Origin: Chitinophagaceae bacterium
Lineage (GTDB): Bacteria; Bacteroidota; Bacteroidia; Chitinophagales; Chitinophagaceae
Assembly: GCA_016722465.1 (NCBI GenBank)
Contig: JADKJC010000013.1
Span: 992,001 to 1,056,000, forward strand
Direction: 5' to 3'
DNA length: 64,000 nt
A model generated the notes under the pieces. It ran no database searches. It had not been told where the DNA came from and saw only the letters and a program-made list of their open reading frames with translations. This document shows positions 49,645-61,143 of this stretch, piece by piece. The position numbers were made by a program, and so were the translations under genes. Position 1 is the first letter of the stretch. The number at the start of each line of letters is the position of its first letter.

Positions 49645-50517
49645 ATGATAAATTTCATTACTGCCCCAGTAAAAAACTTTCTTAAAAAGCATTTCTACAT
49701 CCTTAAAGTAAGGAATAAGTTTACCCCTGCCGTGCAGATAACGCAACGGCAACTTTTTTTACATTACCAGCAACAGCTGAAAAGAGAAGAATCTGTTAAC
49801 CTGGCGGATACGGGCTTTAAGGTATTCTCCCAGCATGAGGAGGATGGCATGTTGCTTTTTATTTTTGCGGTAACCGGCATGAAGCATAAAACTTTTGTGG
49901 ATATTGGCGCTAATGATGGTGTAAACAGCAATTGTGCAAACCTGGCCATCAATTTTGGCTGGTACGGATTATTTATTGACAGTGATAAGGATGCAATAAA
50001 AAGAGGGGAACATTTTTACAATAAATATCCTGACCCCTGGGATTACAAACCTGTTTTTATATGCCAGCAAACAACCCGGGAAAACATCAACCATATCATT
50101 AACAATGCAGGATTTACAGGTACCATAGGCCTTCTTTCTATAGATATTGACGGCAATGATTACTGGATATGGGAGGCCATTACCTGCATATCACCAGAGG
50201 TAGTGATCATTGAAGCAAAAGTTGAGTTCGGGTTTAATGATGTGGTAGTTCCCTATGATGCCTGTTATTCTCACCTTACAAAAAACCCTTTGTACAACGG
50301 CGCTTCGCCGTTTGCGATCAATAAACTGGCCAACAGGAAGGGTTACCGGCTGGTGGGTGCGAATGCTTATGGCCACAATATGATCTTTATAAAAAACGAA
50401 CTGGCAGCCGGTTTTATACCCGAAGTATCAGTCGCATCTATTTTATGCCACCCAAAAACCATTGAGAGTTTAAAAGAATTTGAACTGGTAAAACACTTTG
50501 AATTTGTAAAAGGATAA
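49645..50517 (+). CDS. FkbM-like SAM-dependent methyltransferase
   Basis: A 290-residue protein with a Rossmann methyltransferase core: TFVDIGANDGVNSNCANL (SAM loop, about residues 88-105), the acidic residue in WYGLFIDSDKDAI, and IGLLSIDIDGNDYWIWEAI, a pattern characteristic of FkbM-like enzymes. The first 35 residues are basic and hydrophobic. The substrate is unknown; FkbM relatives in surface-polysaccharide loci methylate sugars. It stands alone between a divergent membrane protein gene and the converging porU. Confidence 0.7.
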   Translation: MINFITAPVKNFLKKHFYILKVRNKFTPAVQITQRQLFLHYQQQLKREESVNLADTGFKVFSQHEEDGMLLFIFAVTGMKHKTFVDIGANDGVNSNCANLAINFGWYGLFIDSDKDAIKRGEHFYNKYPDPWDYKPVFICQQTTRENINHIINNAGFTGTIGLLSIDIDGNDYWIWEAITCISPEVVIIEAKVEFGFNDVVVPYDACYSHLTKNPLYNGASPFAINKLANRKGYRLVGANAYGHNMIFIKNELAAGFIPEVSVASILCHPKTIESLKEFELVKHFEFVKG

Positions 50518-50524
50518 AATAAAA

Positions 50525-50551
50525 ATGGGATGCCGGGCTGGCACCCCATCA
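50525..50551. terminator. Bidirectional terminator between the FkbM-like gene and porU
   Basis: ATGGGATGCC and GGCACCCCAT form a 10-bp stem with one mismatch and a 5-base loop. TTTTTT follows on the plus strand, and TTTTTATTTT follows on the minus strand. Confidence 0.75.
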
Positions 50552-50568
50552 ATTTTTTATTAAAAAAA

Positions 50569-53500
50569 CTACCTCATCAGGTACATCTTTCCATAACCAC
50601 CTTTAAAATATTTATCAGTATTCTCACCTTCTGCTTTATACTTGTCTAGTGATTTGCCATTCATATTAGTGATGACCCTATACAGGTAAACACCATTCGC
50701 CAGTTTAGACCCGTACATATCCGTACCATCCCATTTAAATTCTGTAATGTTGGTACCAATATGCAGATCGCCCAATTCTGCTTTGGTGATTTCCCTTACC
50801 ACTTTACCGGTTACGGTTAATATCTGTATCCTGATATTCTGCGGAACTTCACTGCCCGTAATGGTAAATACAAATGCCGTAGAGGTAGTGAAAGGATTTG
50901 GGTAGTTCAGCAGGTTGCTGATCATCGGCTTGTTGATGATGCTGAATGTAACTTTATAATCCAGGTTACCTGCTTTATTGCCCACTTCATCCCTGCCTTC
51001 CGATACAATCAGTTCATAATCTCCATCCATTGAAAAATACGGTGTAAAATCAATGGTGGCAGTGTTATCGCCATTGTTTAAAGTAGCCGGTGTAAAGCGC
51101 AATGAATCTCCAAAATAAAAACGCTGTATAGTTCCATCAGGGAAACGTACGCTTACTTTTAATAAAGCCGTATCCGACAATGCAATAAAGCGGTTCTCAT
51201 CTTTAAGTTTGATCAGTACATGCGGTTTGGCTGCCACAATATCCCTGTTCAAAATATGTACACCATCAAAAGTCACATCCAGCAATGGATTGGTAAGATC
51301 GGCCTTCACATAAAAATCTTTATAAATAAAATTATTGTACAGGTATTGCTCCGGCTGGTCGTTATCAGGATTCACCATTACATACAGGGTGTTCATCCCT
51401 GGGTAATTCCTCGTATCAATATTATAGCTAACGGTCAAGGTATCTCCTGCCACCAATGCTTTCTTTTTAGGCAGGTCAATCACATGCCGTACATTATTAC
51501 GATCAGTGATCATAAATTTTATCCTTAAACTGTCAAAAGCAACGGAACTGATGTTTTTAAATGCCAGTGCAAAATCGATGTGCTCGCCCTGCTCAACGCT
51601 ATCCTTCATCCTGAACAAAATATTGGGTGCCACCGCTCCTTCAGGAATGTAATCTGCATTGATCCTCCAGTACCTTAACTGCAATGGCGTAGCAAATACA
51701 TTGTCGTTATTCAGCATCTTCAGTTTAAGATAGGGATAGGTTGCGGCGCTGATAAACGCAAGCGAAGTGTCTGTAGCAGGCCGCACGGTAGCCAGTAAGC
51801 TTTGTGTACCATCCAATTTAATACCTACTACCTGTATGGATGAATTGTCTCCAGCAGTAGCATCTATTGAATTCCCCCTCCAGTGTAACGATGTCCAGTT
51901 TTTAGCTGGCCCAAATGCAGGCGATTCGATGGTACCCGATTTATATTTTGCGGCAACCGAGATATTTGCTTCTATCTGGTCGGATGCGACGTTGCCCATG
52001 TATTGCTTTGCTGTATAGCTGCTGGAATTTTTCCGGAAGAAAAATACAAATGGCAGGTTACGGGTAAAACTGTCAATCTTGGTAAAGCCGGCGGCTTTTA
52101 ATTTATGGTACAACGAGTTGCCGGCACCCAGGGTATTCTGATCCGTCTGCCAATCGCTTATAAACGAGGTATTGTTGGTCCATCCAAGGTTGGTAACGGA
52201 AACATACATACCATCAGGAATGCTGTCAATAAAATCCATTGCCTTTTTCCTGTACCCGGCATTATTATATGGGAATTCAAAAATTTTCCTTGTCGGGTCC
52301 ACACATATTGGCCAGCTTCCAAAACGGCCGGCTGCAGGTGTGACATTGTAGTTGGTCCAAGGCTGGTAAGAAATACTGTCGTATACCAGGAACTGCAGGG
52401 AACCATACTTACATCCATACTGCTCAAACTGGTCAAAGTCAAGAATTACGCTGATCCTGTCGTAGCTGGTATAAGGATACAATCCTGTTTTTATCTGCAG
52501 GTTTCGGTTGGCCTGCGCAAACCTGTACACACCATCATTATCTAAACTAATGGTATTGTAAGTACTCTTTTTATGCTGGTAATAATGGGACTGGTTAAAG
52601 CCCGAACTGCTGTTGGCCAGGTAAATAAAAGAAAAATTATTCCATACAGGAGCGCTTCCGTTGAGCGGCACCATTGAAGTGCGCCAGTAGTAAACCGTGC
52701 TGTCTGTAAACGTGAGGTTACCCGGAGTAAATTGAATAATACCTCCTCCACCAGAAGCGGTATACTGCTTTTTAAATGCAGAGTTAAATAATTCTGTGGT
52801 ATCAATCTCCATCAGGTATTGCCGTTGCTCACTCAAAGGATTGGCAGTGGAAGCAGTATAGGTAATATTCTGCTGGTTAATGATGGAGTAGTTGTAGGGA
52901 GATACCGGACGTACTTCATCTTCCAGGATATAAAACTCTTTTTCGATGGTATTGTTGGTTTCGCAGGATTCATCAATCCTTCCATCAGCATCCAGGATAA
53001 CAGTCAGTTTATTCAGCCCCTTATCTGTTATCGGGTTGATGGTGACCGTAAATAACAATGAATCCGCATATTTAGTTGCAGGTATCACCTGGTTATAAAT
53101 ATACTGGATGGAATCATTGGAAAGTTTTCTTTTCACAATTACCCTCATGGAATCACCAATGCCTTTACCAATATTATTTATTTTTACTTTTAATGTAAAG
53201 CTGTTATCTGCCACAGTAATGATGGAAGGGTCAAATTTTACAGAAGCATCTTCAATAGCATAATCTGGTTTTGCAAAATAATTGATCTTGATAGCAGGAT
53301 CACCATGCAGGTTAATTTCTTCCAGGTGTATCCTGGTGTAAAAATCAAGTGCTGCCGGGTTGCTTCCTAAATTCTGCAATACATGCTGCACCTGCCTGCC
53401 GATGGTACTTCCGTACAGATCGTTGGAGATGGCATTGTACAACTGCAGGTTGTAAATATTGAGGAAAGGAGGTATACCAAGGTGTGTGGAACCAAGGAAC

Positions 53501-55612
53501 CCGATACTACCCCCTTCTGTCTGCCAGTACATATTTTTCTGAAATGGATAAACCACCTGTAGCCCTCAGTGGATCGAAGGTGAAAAAGTTACCTGCACTG
53601 CAACCACTGATATTAAAGAATGGATATTTCCCCTGGTTGTTAAAAATGTCCGGGCTGGTAAGATTAAATGCCAGGGTATTGGCAGAAGAGTGACCGAAAT
53701 AACCGATCAATCCAACTCCTTCATTTATGAGTTGCTGTATCCGTTCGCCATTGGCCTGCTCAACTGCCGCAGAAGATGTCTTACGGAAGGTTTCCACATC
53801 ACCACCAAACAGGGTATCCTCGATAACATTCTTATAACCATCCATATAGTTAGTAAAATCCTGGTCTTCTGTTGCATTGGCACCACCCACCACATGTAAT
53901 ATCCTTTTCATCCACTCCCTGTCGGTAATACTGCAGTTTTGTGCTGCCTGTACCTGTTCATATTCTATCACCTTGTTCAGGTAATTTTTAATCTCTGTAC
54001 CATTGATGGCAGATATTCTTCCGATGGGTACCAGTGGAATATTGGTACCGGGTTCGCAAGCCAGCAAAATATCGGATGCAGGCCAGCCGAAAGTTGGCAC
54101 CATTTCTATTTTCTTCATATCCGGGTTGGCTTCATTCTGCTTGTATTCTATGGAAGTAACACCACGGCCAATCATCAGCACATATTGTGGCCTGCTGGCA
54201 AATTGCCGGTAGGCAAATCTTATAAAGTCACGGATAGCACCCGGATGCTGTAAAATGCCAAAGGAAAACTGGTCGTACAATTCGTCAATATCAATCACTT
54301 TGGCAGTAAAACCACCCCCAGCCACAGTAGACCGGTACTGGCTGTACTGGTTCACATAATTATTACCATTGCCATCATTGTACAATACAGGGTTACTGAT
54401 GATCAAATAATTACCCTGGTTGGCTGTCTCATTAAAGTTCACAAAGTTTTTAACGGAAGCTGTTGTAAAGGTTTTAACGTTACTGGCATCTTCACTTACC
54501 AGCATAAACTTTCTTGCAGCATCCAGGGAAGCTGGCAAAACAAATCTTACTTTTCCGGCAACAGAAATATCGCCGGTGTACCTGTTGCCATCATTCAGGC
54601 TGTACAAAACAGGTGCTGTGCTGCCGTTATTAAAATTATCTATCACCAGGTAATTGCCAACAGAAGAAGGATTCAATTCAAAAGAAAAATTGGCACTGCC
54701 ATTAAAATTAAATTTGGCCGGGTAGGTAACAGCTAAATTAGCCACCACAATCCTGTCGAAAGGATTAGTGGAAGTGCTGCCTGTTGCTACCTGCAGGTAA
54801 TCCGGGCTTTGCAGCACGCTCAATGGCAAATTATCAATGCGCCTCTTCATGGTATCAAACCAACTCATGTTTGAATTGAGCACCACATTGTTGAAAAACT
54901 TAATCCGCAGGTTTCTTGCATTTAAAGCATTCCCTACTGCTGCAATGGTGAGGGATACACTATTGGCAGGGCCGGCAGTGTACACATTCATATTGGTAAA
55001 GTTTGTAAACAGGTCAAGCCCCGGGGCGGCATCATAGCTTGTCCATCCTTCACCAATATCGTAAGAGGAAGAATAAACAAATTCGCCAACCTGTACGGCA
55101 TAGCCACGGTTGTATTGGTTCCTGTAAGGAGCAGCTACTGTACGAAAGAAATAATTATCTGCTGGCAAAGTATTACCGGCTACATCATTGTTAACATCAT
55201 TAAACCTGAGATTACCCGGAAATGGATTGACAGTAAGAAAATAAACAGCCGTATCGGTATGCAAACTAAAACTATCACAAAGCTGGTAGCCCGGTTTTAA
55301 ATACAACTGATTGTCAGGAACGCCATCATTTTTTTTACCTAAAAACTCAATATAGTCATTGGCGCCAAATGGCCCTGAGGGTACCGAAGTATACAACCTT
55401 ACCTGCTGGCCATTTCGCCACAACTGAAAGTACTCTGCAGGTGTATTGGTAAGGCCCAGCGATGCCAGTAAAGACTGGTTGATCCTGTACAGGCCATTAT
55501 TAATCACCTTGAATTTGTAATAGGTTTTATTGTAGTCAATCCAGCTGTTATTCAACTGTGCGTTGCCGGCTACCGTTACCAGGATGAAAATTGCAATTAA
55601 TATTTTTCTCAT
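50569..55612 (-). CDS. porU: T9SS C-terminal signal peptidase/sortase PorU, frameshifted
   Basis: PorU removes the sorting domain of T9SS cargo and attaches the cargo to lipopolysaccharide at the cell surface. The start at 55612 gives a signal peptide (MRKILIAIFILVTVAGNAQ); a longer frame to 55735 runs back into porV. The N-terminal frame carries the gingipain-like C25 peptidase domain with the catalytic His in GYFGHSSANTLAF and Cys in NISGCSAGNFFTF. It stops at ADRRG, where a run of five G (53510-53514, C on the plus strand) seems to have one base too many; removing it gives RRGSIGFLGSTHLG and runs on to 50569. The C-terminal part has FlgD-like strands (LNYPNPFTTSTAFVFTITG). The joined product is about 1,680 residues, within the larger PorU forms. 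Confidence 0.88.
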
Positions 55613-55640
55613 TGTAAGATATTGTTGAGTTGAGGTGTTA

Positions 55641-56744
55641 TCAATCCTGTTTTTTTGCCAGGTTGAACCTGAGAGAAAAAACATGCGTATATAAAGGGTT
55701 ATTTTGGTTTGCAAGATTGGTGTATGCATAATCAAGGCTCACATTGCCCAACTTTACACCAGCGCCAAGGCTGGGCTGGTATATCCACACTTTTTTTTGA
55801 TTGAGTGTATCACCATCTGATAATGCTTTTTGAAAATTGGTAACCCCTGCCCTCACGTAAAACACATCGCTGATGCTGGCTTCCAACCCTACACTGGGAT
55901 CGGCACTTACAGCACTGCTGCTGAGTAAAGTGTTCCGCTTGCCATCAAAAGTCAAGGCAAGGTTTGCTTCAGCCAACAGTTTTACAGAATTGCTGATGTC
56001 AAAATTATAACCGCCTCCAATAATTAAACGGGGAGCGGTCAATTCTGTTGATTTAACAGGAATTTCATTCTTGGTGAGGTACAATATCTCTTTTTCTTTT
56101 TCGGTAAACTTAAACGACCATGCATTGAATGTAGTGGTAACATCCCTTGCCACTACCCCAAGGCGCCAGTTGTTTTTACGCCACTGAAAACCTGCATCGA
56201 TCCCAAATCCCCATGCACCGGCAAATTTGCCCACCGAACGGCGGATGATTTTTGCATTTATGCCAAAGCTCATGCTCTCCTCTTCGGTATCCCTGATGGA
56301 TTGTGCAAATGACAGCAACAGTGCGTAATCAGCAGAAGAAAAGGTTTGAATATTATTAAAATTCACACTGCCATCCGGCTCTACCAAAAACAAGGTATTC
56401 GGGATATCATCTACCGCAAACCGCAACAGGGAAATACCAAGTGTACGCCGGTTTTCCTGCACAGGTATGGCTACAGAAGCATAGTCAAACTTACCAATAC
56501 CGGCAAAGTATTCAGCATGCATTACACTGATGGAAGGATGATCTTTAACCCCGGTTAAACCTGCAGGGTTCCAGTAACCGGCAGTGCCGTCTTCTACAGA
56601 AGCTACCTGGGCGCTGCCCATCGCAAGCCCTCTTGCACCGGCACCTATATTTAAAAATTCGTTGGAGTACTTTCTGAACTGGGCAAAAGCAGCGGCTGGA
56701 ATGAGCGCTATACCCAATAGAAAGGCAGCTAGTTTATGATTCAT
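55641..56744 (-). CDS. porV: T9SS outer membrane shuttle protein PorV (LptO)
   Basis: A 367-residue beta-barrel protein of the FadL-like PorV family that carries cargo from the translocon to PorU. The signal peptide is MNHKLAAFLLGIALIPAAAFA; the conserved N-terminus EFLNIGAGARGLAMGSAQVA, VEDGTAGYWNPAGLTGV and the strand-rich remainder, ending YAYTNLANQNNPLYTHVFSL, are typical. It lies directly upstream of porU with a 28-base gap, the usual porV-porU arrangement. Confidence 0.92.
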   Translation of the reverse strand: MNHKLAAFLLGIALIPAAAFAQFRKYSNEFLNIGAGARGLAMGSAQVASVEDGTAGYWNPAGLTGVKDHPSISVMHAEYFAGIGKFDYASVAIPVQENRRTLGISLLRFAVDDIPNTLFLVEPDGSVNFNNIQTFSSADYALLLSFAQSIRDTEEESMSFGINAKIIRRSVGKFAGAWGFGIDAGFQWRKNNWRLGVVARDVTTTFNAWSFKFTEKEKEILYLTKNEIPVKSTELTAPRLIIGGGYNFDISNSVKLLAEANLALTFDGKRNTLLSSSAVSADPSVGLEASISDVFYVRAGVTNFQKALSDGDTLNQKKVWIYQPSLGAGVKLGNVSLDYAYTNLANQNNPLYTHVFSLRFNLAKKQD

Positions 56745-57085
56745 AATTTGTTTTCTCTGGTTGTTTTGTATTGGATTTGGATGATATTAACCCTTAAAAC
56801 GCATTTTTACTAAGTAAATTGTGCCGGTTTTCCAATAAATGGAAATGGCATAAAAAGCAAATTTAGTAGTATTGGCATTATAAGAATTTTTTGTTGAGCG
56901 ATATAACTGCCCACTGCTGCAAAAGACCCTCCCACATCTGGAAATGCTGCATAGTTGTGGGTATGTACGTCAAAACATAATACCGGGTTGTTGCTGAACA
57001 ACACTTTAAATTATTTGACAGCCCTGTTCCCTTTTCCCGATTTTTATAAGCACATTTGCAAAAAACCAGATCAAAAAACACCAAT
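56745..57085. other. 341-base intergenic region between porV and tyrS
   Basis: It should hold the divergent promoters of porV-porU and tyrS. A minus-strand TAAATTTG box (56858-56865) fits the Bacteroidota -7 element for porV, but no good -33 box is seen. There is no credible ORF, and no T-box-like leader could be recognised in front of tyrS. Confidence 0.4.
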
Positions 57086-58372
57086 ATGAAGAATCTGATA
57101 GCAGAACTGCAATGGAGAGGAATGATCCAGGACATTATGCCCGGCACCGAAGATCAACTGAACAAAGAGATAACCACCGGCTATATTGGTTTTGACCCCA
57201 CTGCCGATAGCCTTCATATCGGCAACCTCGTCCCCATCATACTCCTGATACATCTGCAAAAATGCGGACATAAGCCCATTGCACTTGTTGGAGGAGCTAC
57301 AGGTATGGTCGGAGATCCAAGTGGAAAAAGCGAAGAACGTAACCTGCTTAGTGAAGAAGTGCTGAATCATAACGTGGCATGTGTGAAAAAACAACTGGAA
57401 AAGTTTTTGGATTTTGACAGCAGCAAACCAAATGCGGCTGAAATGGCCAATAACTACGATTGGTTCAAAGATTTCACTTTTTTAAATTTCATAAGGGATG
57501 TAGGCAAGCACATTACCGTGAATTATATGATGAGCAAGGACAGTGTGAGGAAAAGGCTGGAAGGAGAAACAGGCATGAGCTTTACTGAATTTACTTATCA
57601 GCTGGTACAGGGCTATGACTTTTATTACCTGAATAAAAACAACAACTGCAAACTGCAGATGGGCGGCAGCGACCAGTGGGGCAATATTGTTACGGGTACC
57701 GAATTGATCAGAAGAAAAAGCGGCGGTGAAGGTTTTGCATTTACCTGCCCGCTGATCACAAAGGCTGATGGTGGCAAGTTTGGTAAATCAGAAAAAGGAA
57801 ATATTTGGCTCGATGCAAAAAGAACATCTACTTACCAGTTCTACCAGTTTTGGCTGAACACGGCTGATGCAGATGCGGAGAAATACATCAAGATCTTTAC
57901 ATTTTTACCAAAGGAAGAAATTGATGCGTTGCTGGAAGCCCATACAGGCAATGAACACCAGCGTTTACTACAGAAAAAATTAGCAGAAGAAGTAACCTGC
58001 TTTGTACACAGCCGGGCCGATTATGAATTTGCCGTGAATGCATCGCAGATATTATTCAACAATGATACAGCTGAAATATTAAAGCAACTGAACGAAGACC
58101 AGTTGCTGCAGGTACTGGATGGCGTACCAACGGTGAACATTGCACAATCAATACTTGATGCAGGAATCGACATCGTAAGTTTTTTAGCTGATACAAAGAT
58201 ATTCCCCAGCAAAGGCGAAGCAAGAAAGATGGTGCAGGGCGGCGGCATAAGCATCAACAAAAACAAAGTGGATGCAATAGAACAGCTGGTAAAAGCAGAC
58301 AGCCTGCTGAATAACAAATACCTGCTGGTACAAAAAGGCAAGAAGAATTATTACCTGGTGGTTGCTGAATAA
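57086..58372 (+). CDS. tyrS: Tyrosyl-tRNA synthetase
   Basis: Charges tRNA-Tyr. I use the ATG at 57086; the in-frame TTG at 57056 is unlikely. The 428-residue protein has the class I signature [20 protein letters not shown] (HIGN at residue 44), [49 protein letters not shown] and the KMSKS-type loop [13 protein letters not shown]-terminal S4 domain ([20 protein letters not shown]) binds tRNA. All parts are present and intact. Confidence 0.97.
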   Translation: MKNLIAELQWRGMIQDIMPGTEDQLNKEITTGYIGFDPTADSLHIGNLVPIILLIHLQKCGHKPIALVGGATGMVGDPSGKSEERNLLSEEVLNHNVACVKKQLEKFLDFDSSKPNAAEMANNYDWFKDFTFLNFIRDVGKHITVNYMMSKDSVRKRLEGETGMSFTEFTYQLVQGYDFYYLNKNNNCKLQMGGSDQWGNIVTGTELIRRKSGGEGFAFTCPLITKADGGKFGKSEKGNIWLDAKRTSTYQFYQFWLNTADADAEKYIKIFTFLPKEEIDALLEAHTGNEHQRLLQKKLAEEVTCFVHSRADYEFAVNASQILFNNDTAEILKQLNEDQLLQVLDGVPTVNIAQSILDAGIDIVSFLADTKIFPSKGEARKMVQGGGISINKNKVDAIEQLVKADSLLNNKYLLVQKGKKNYYLVVAE

Positions 58373-58395
58373 TTGTCTTTCAATTAAGTTTATTA

Positions 58396-58465
58396 CACGC
58401 AAAAGCGCAAAGAGCGAATCCGTATTGCTCTTTGCGCCTTATTTTTTTCTTAGCGGCTTTGCGTG
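58396..58465 (+). terminator. Nested-hairpin terminator of tyrS
   Basis: The inner stem GCGCAAAGAGC/GCTCTTTGCGC (58405-58415, 58427-58437) is 11 perfect pairs followed by CTTATTTTTTTC. An outer pair CACGCAAA/TTTGCGTG (58396-58403, 58458-58465) encloses it. The TTAGCGGCTTTGCGTGAAA wording is of a kind often found repeated in Bacteroidota intergenic DNA. Confidence 0.8.
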
Positions 58466-58481
58466 AAATAAACAGCACAAA

Positions 58482-58910
58482 TTATTTTCCAACATTATAC
58501 CTGCCAATCCCTGTCTGCAGGTACAAGGCTATTTCATTTGCGTCACTGTCGGTAGTATCGCCGTTGTACCACCACCATGTTTCGATTTCAACAGAATCGC
58601 CTTTGGCTCTTTTTAGTATTTTTACAGAACTCCCTTTGCGATGGTCATTGTAATACGGCAAAAAGAACATCGTATCATTTTGCTGAAGTTGTCCCCCCGA
58701 GAGAATACCCTTTCGCTCTTCAAAAAAGTATTTAGCCCTTTGCCATACAACCGCCGCACTGTCCTTGTGTACTACAAAAGGGTTTTGCTGCCGGCTGATC
58801 ATCTGTTGCAGTTCAGGGGAGAGTGGTTTTGAAAAAAAATATTTGTATACTGCTGAAAGCAGGATCAGCACGGTCAGCAGCAGCGCAATGATCAAACAAC
58901 CATTCTTCAT
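58482..58910 (-). CDS. Small membrane-anchored protein of unknown function
   Basis: From the ATG at 58910 it has 142 residues: an N-terminal anchor (CLIIALLLTVLILLSAVYKY), then a soluble part with VVWQRAKYFFEERKGIL and EIETWWWYNGDTTDSDANEI. An in-frame start at 58946 would overlap the upstream gene. It is 20 bases after the repaired end of the 58930-59666 gene, so the two are probably co-transcribed. No family is recognised. Confidence 0.6.
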   Translation of the reverse strand: MKNGCLIIALLLTVLILLSAVYKYFFSKPLSPELQQMISRQQNPFVVHKDSAAVVWQRAKYFFEERKGILSGGQLQQNDTMFFLPYYNDHRKGSSVKILKRAKGDSVEIETWWWYNGDTTDSDANEIALYLQTGIGRYNVGK

Positions 58911-58929
58911 CGTACTATAACTAAATTGG

Positions 58930-59666
58930 TCAATAATTGATCTCACCTTCTAATTCAGGTGTGCCTGATGTCATCCAGGTAGCAAATACTTCGCTGATCC
59001 GCCAGCTGTTGCCTGCATATTTTGCCGGCCTTGCCCAAACATATTTCAGGAAATTCATTACATCAGCCTCTGTAATTTCCTGCATTGCATCAAACAGTGG
59101 TTTACCATCAAAAGCACCGTCTTTAATTTTTGCTGCTGGCTGTCGTTTTGTTTCAACATAGCAGCTCCCGTAAAATGTATATCCGTTTTGAATAACCGGA
59201 GCAACTCATTGCTGTTGGTTTCGTTCCAGTTACTAAGACTGTTTTTTGAATCAAACAATACCGTGTCTGTCACCGAAACAAAATCAATGGCAAAACGGGC
59301 CAGTTTATAAAACACATCTTTCCTGCTTTCATTTTTATCTACAAGGAAATAACAGAGGTCACCTTTCAACGGGTCAGGCTGAATATCTTTTTCATTTATC
59401 TCACACGCTATCTCCCTGTCAAGTATATGAGCGATTGTACCCGATCCCTTTGTTACAGTGTCTCCGTCATTATTTTTGTAAACAGCCTTGCATACAAACA
59501 CCTGCTTTTTGCTGAAGTTTACATTTGCAGGCCGGGCAACATGAAAAAACCAATAACCATTGGCATGTCCAGGTTCATCCAGCACTTTTAAAGCCAGCGG
59601 CACTCTTTCCTGTGCCACCCCTGCATAGCAACAGAAACAAAATAGCATCCATAATAAACGCTTCAT
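58930..59666 (-). CDS. Exported protein of unknown function, frameshifted at the 3' end
   Basis: It has a signal peptide (MKRLLWMLFCFCCYAGVAQ). The open frame ends at 59058, but the last 22 codons read as a foreign tail. One base more near 59127-59140 gives AAKIKDGAFDGKPLFDAMQE and runs to a TGA at 58930-58932 (ending TPELEGEINY), for about 245 residues. The repaired C-terminus, with ADVMNFLKYVWARPAKYAGN, looks like a genuine folded segment. I do not recognise the family. It lies 30 bases past the TPR-like gene and seems part of the same four-gene minus-strand unit as the caspase protein. Confidence 0.6.
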
Positions 59667-59696
59667 CCGTAAATATTTACAGTAGGATACAGCCTG

Positions 59697-61106
59697 TTAC
59701 AATATCTGTTTGAGCTCAATAGAAAAGCTCAGTTTCATTTTTAAGATCAGCGGGTTTTTAGGATCGTCATTGATCCATATTTCCTCATCGCCATCTTTAG
59801 AACCGATCTTTACACATTTGATATATTTCTCTTCTTCATCCACTTTCACCGTATAAAATTCATCGTCATCATTGTACTCATCATTGATCACTTCATATTG
59901 CTTCTCTCCCATAATGTCTGCAGTGATGAAAGTTTCTCCCTTCGTTTTGATATCATTGTACACCGCATTGCTCACCCATACGGTAGTTTCCTCCTCCAGG
60001 CTAAGGTCGCCATTACTAAACCGGTTATTTTGCTTGTGCGCTGTGTTGATCGCATCCTTGCTGATGTTTACCAAACCACCAAAACCAATATCACCCGTCA
60101 TTTTAAATTTGAACGACACGCCATTGCTCATATCAACGATCGGGTTGGTAACACGGAAATCATAGGTTTGCCCCTGGAACACCACTTCATAAATATAAGT
60201 ACGCTGCTGCGTTGGTGTTATATCGGCCATTACCTGCGGACAGCCGAACTGTTTTGACAAAAATTCAAAAGCCTGGAAGCGTGTCTTAAGCAGCATTGCA
60301 TCTTCGCAAGCCTTTTCCTTATCGCCCTTTTCGTCATTAAGCAAAGCCCTGCGGCTGAGTACAAATGCAGAAGAGTCATCCATCAACATAGCTGTTGCCA
60401 TACCGATGCCGTCATCATAGCGTTTGTCTTTTGAATAGAATTTAAAATAAGTACGCAGGTTCTCTTCTGTTTTGTTGCCTGCTGCAAATTCATCTTCCAT
60501 CAGTTTATAAGCATCTGTTTTTCTGTCTGCAGCATGCAGCACTTCGGCATAAGTTCCCACAAATACTTTTTTATATGCCGGCGAAAGCATAACATAGCCT
60601 TTATCGGCTAATGCAATCGCCTGAGTCATCTTGCCATCATCGGCCAGTTGCGCTGCATACATGATTTGCGGAGTACCGCTTTTTGGTGAATGTGCCATCG
60701 CAGATTTGAAATACACATCACCGTTCCTTTTCTTTGCCTTAAAGTCAAATTGATAAGGGATGAATGCAATCATCATGGCGGCAGAGTCCTTTTTTTTGAA
60801 CCAGCCCTTAAAATCTGCAATCACAGACTTGTCCATTTTCAGGTAAATCTTGCTGGCCGACCTTTTGTAAAAAACGTTTTCATCTTTTGGGTTTCGCTTC
60901 AGCAATGTATCTGCAATGGGCACCACTTTTGCGTATCGCTTGCGTTTGAAATTACGTTCCAGTTGCTTCTTCAATTCTTTGGTTGGCACAATTGGCACCA
61001 CTTTTACAACAGCAGCAGGTGCCGGTTGCACAGCATCTTTTTTAACCTGTGCAAAAATACCGGTAGTTGAAAAACAAATGAGTGTAAGCAAAATAAGCTT
61101 GTTCAT
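59697..61106 (-). CDS. Exported TPR-like protein next to the caspase gene
   Basis: From the ATG at 61106 it has 469 residues with a signal peptide (MNKLILLTLICFSTTGIFAQ). Residues 40-290 are helical repeats of TPR/Sel1 character (ELKKQLERNFKRKRYAKVVP, LLKRNPKDENVFYKRSASKI, QAIALADKGYVMLSPAYKKV). The last 190 residues are beta-rich and acidic (YNDDDEFYTVKVDEEEKYIK). The function is unknown. The in-frame start at 61139 would begin 5 bases after the caspase gene's stop; either way they are close and likely co-transcribed. Confidence 0.6.
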   Translation of the reverse strand: MNKLILLTLICFSTTGIFAQVKKDAVQPAPAAVVKVVPIVPTKELKKQLERNFKRKRYAKVVPIADTLLKRNPKDENVFYKRSASKIYLKMDKSVIADFKGWFKKKDSAAMMIAFIPYQFDFKAKKRNGDVYFKSAMAHSPKSGTPQIMYAAQLADDGKMTQAIALADKGYVMLSPAYKKVFVGTYAEVLHAADRKTDAYKLMEDEFAAGNKTEENLRTYFKFYSKDKRYDDGIGMATAMLMDDSSAFVLSRRALLNDEKGDKEKACEDAMLLKTRFQAFEFLSKQFGCPQVMADITPTQQRTYIYEVVFQGQTYDFRVTNPIVDMSNGVSFKFKMTGDIGFGGLVNISKDAINTAHKQNNRFSNGDLSLEEETTVWVSNAVYNDIKTKGETFITADIMGEKQYEVINDEYNDDDEFYTVKVDEEEKYIKCVKIGSKDGDEEIWINDDPKNPLILKMKLSFSIELKQIL

Positions 61107-61143
61107 AACTGATGGTTTGATGTTGATTTGATGATTCAAAATT

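Noticed and set aside
53507..53556. Two separate overlapping genes at the porU junction
   Set aside because: The two products form one PorU when one G is removed from a run of five; neither half is complete alone.
56810..57004. Minus-strand ORF between porV and tyrS
   Set aside because: No conserved pattern, and it would occupy the divergent promoter region.
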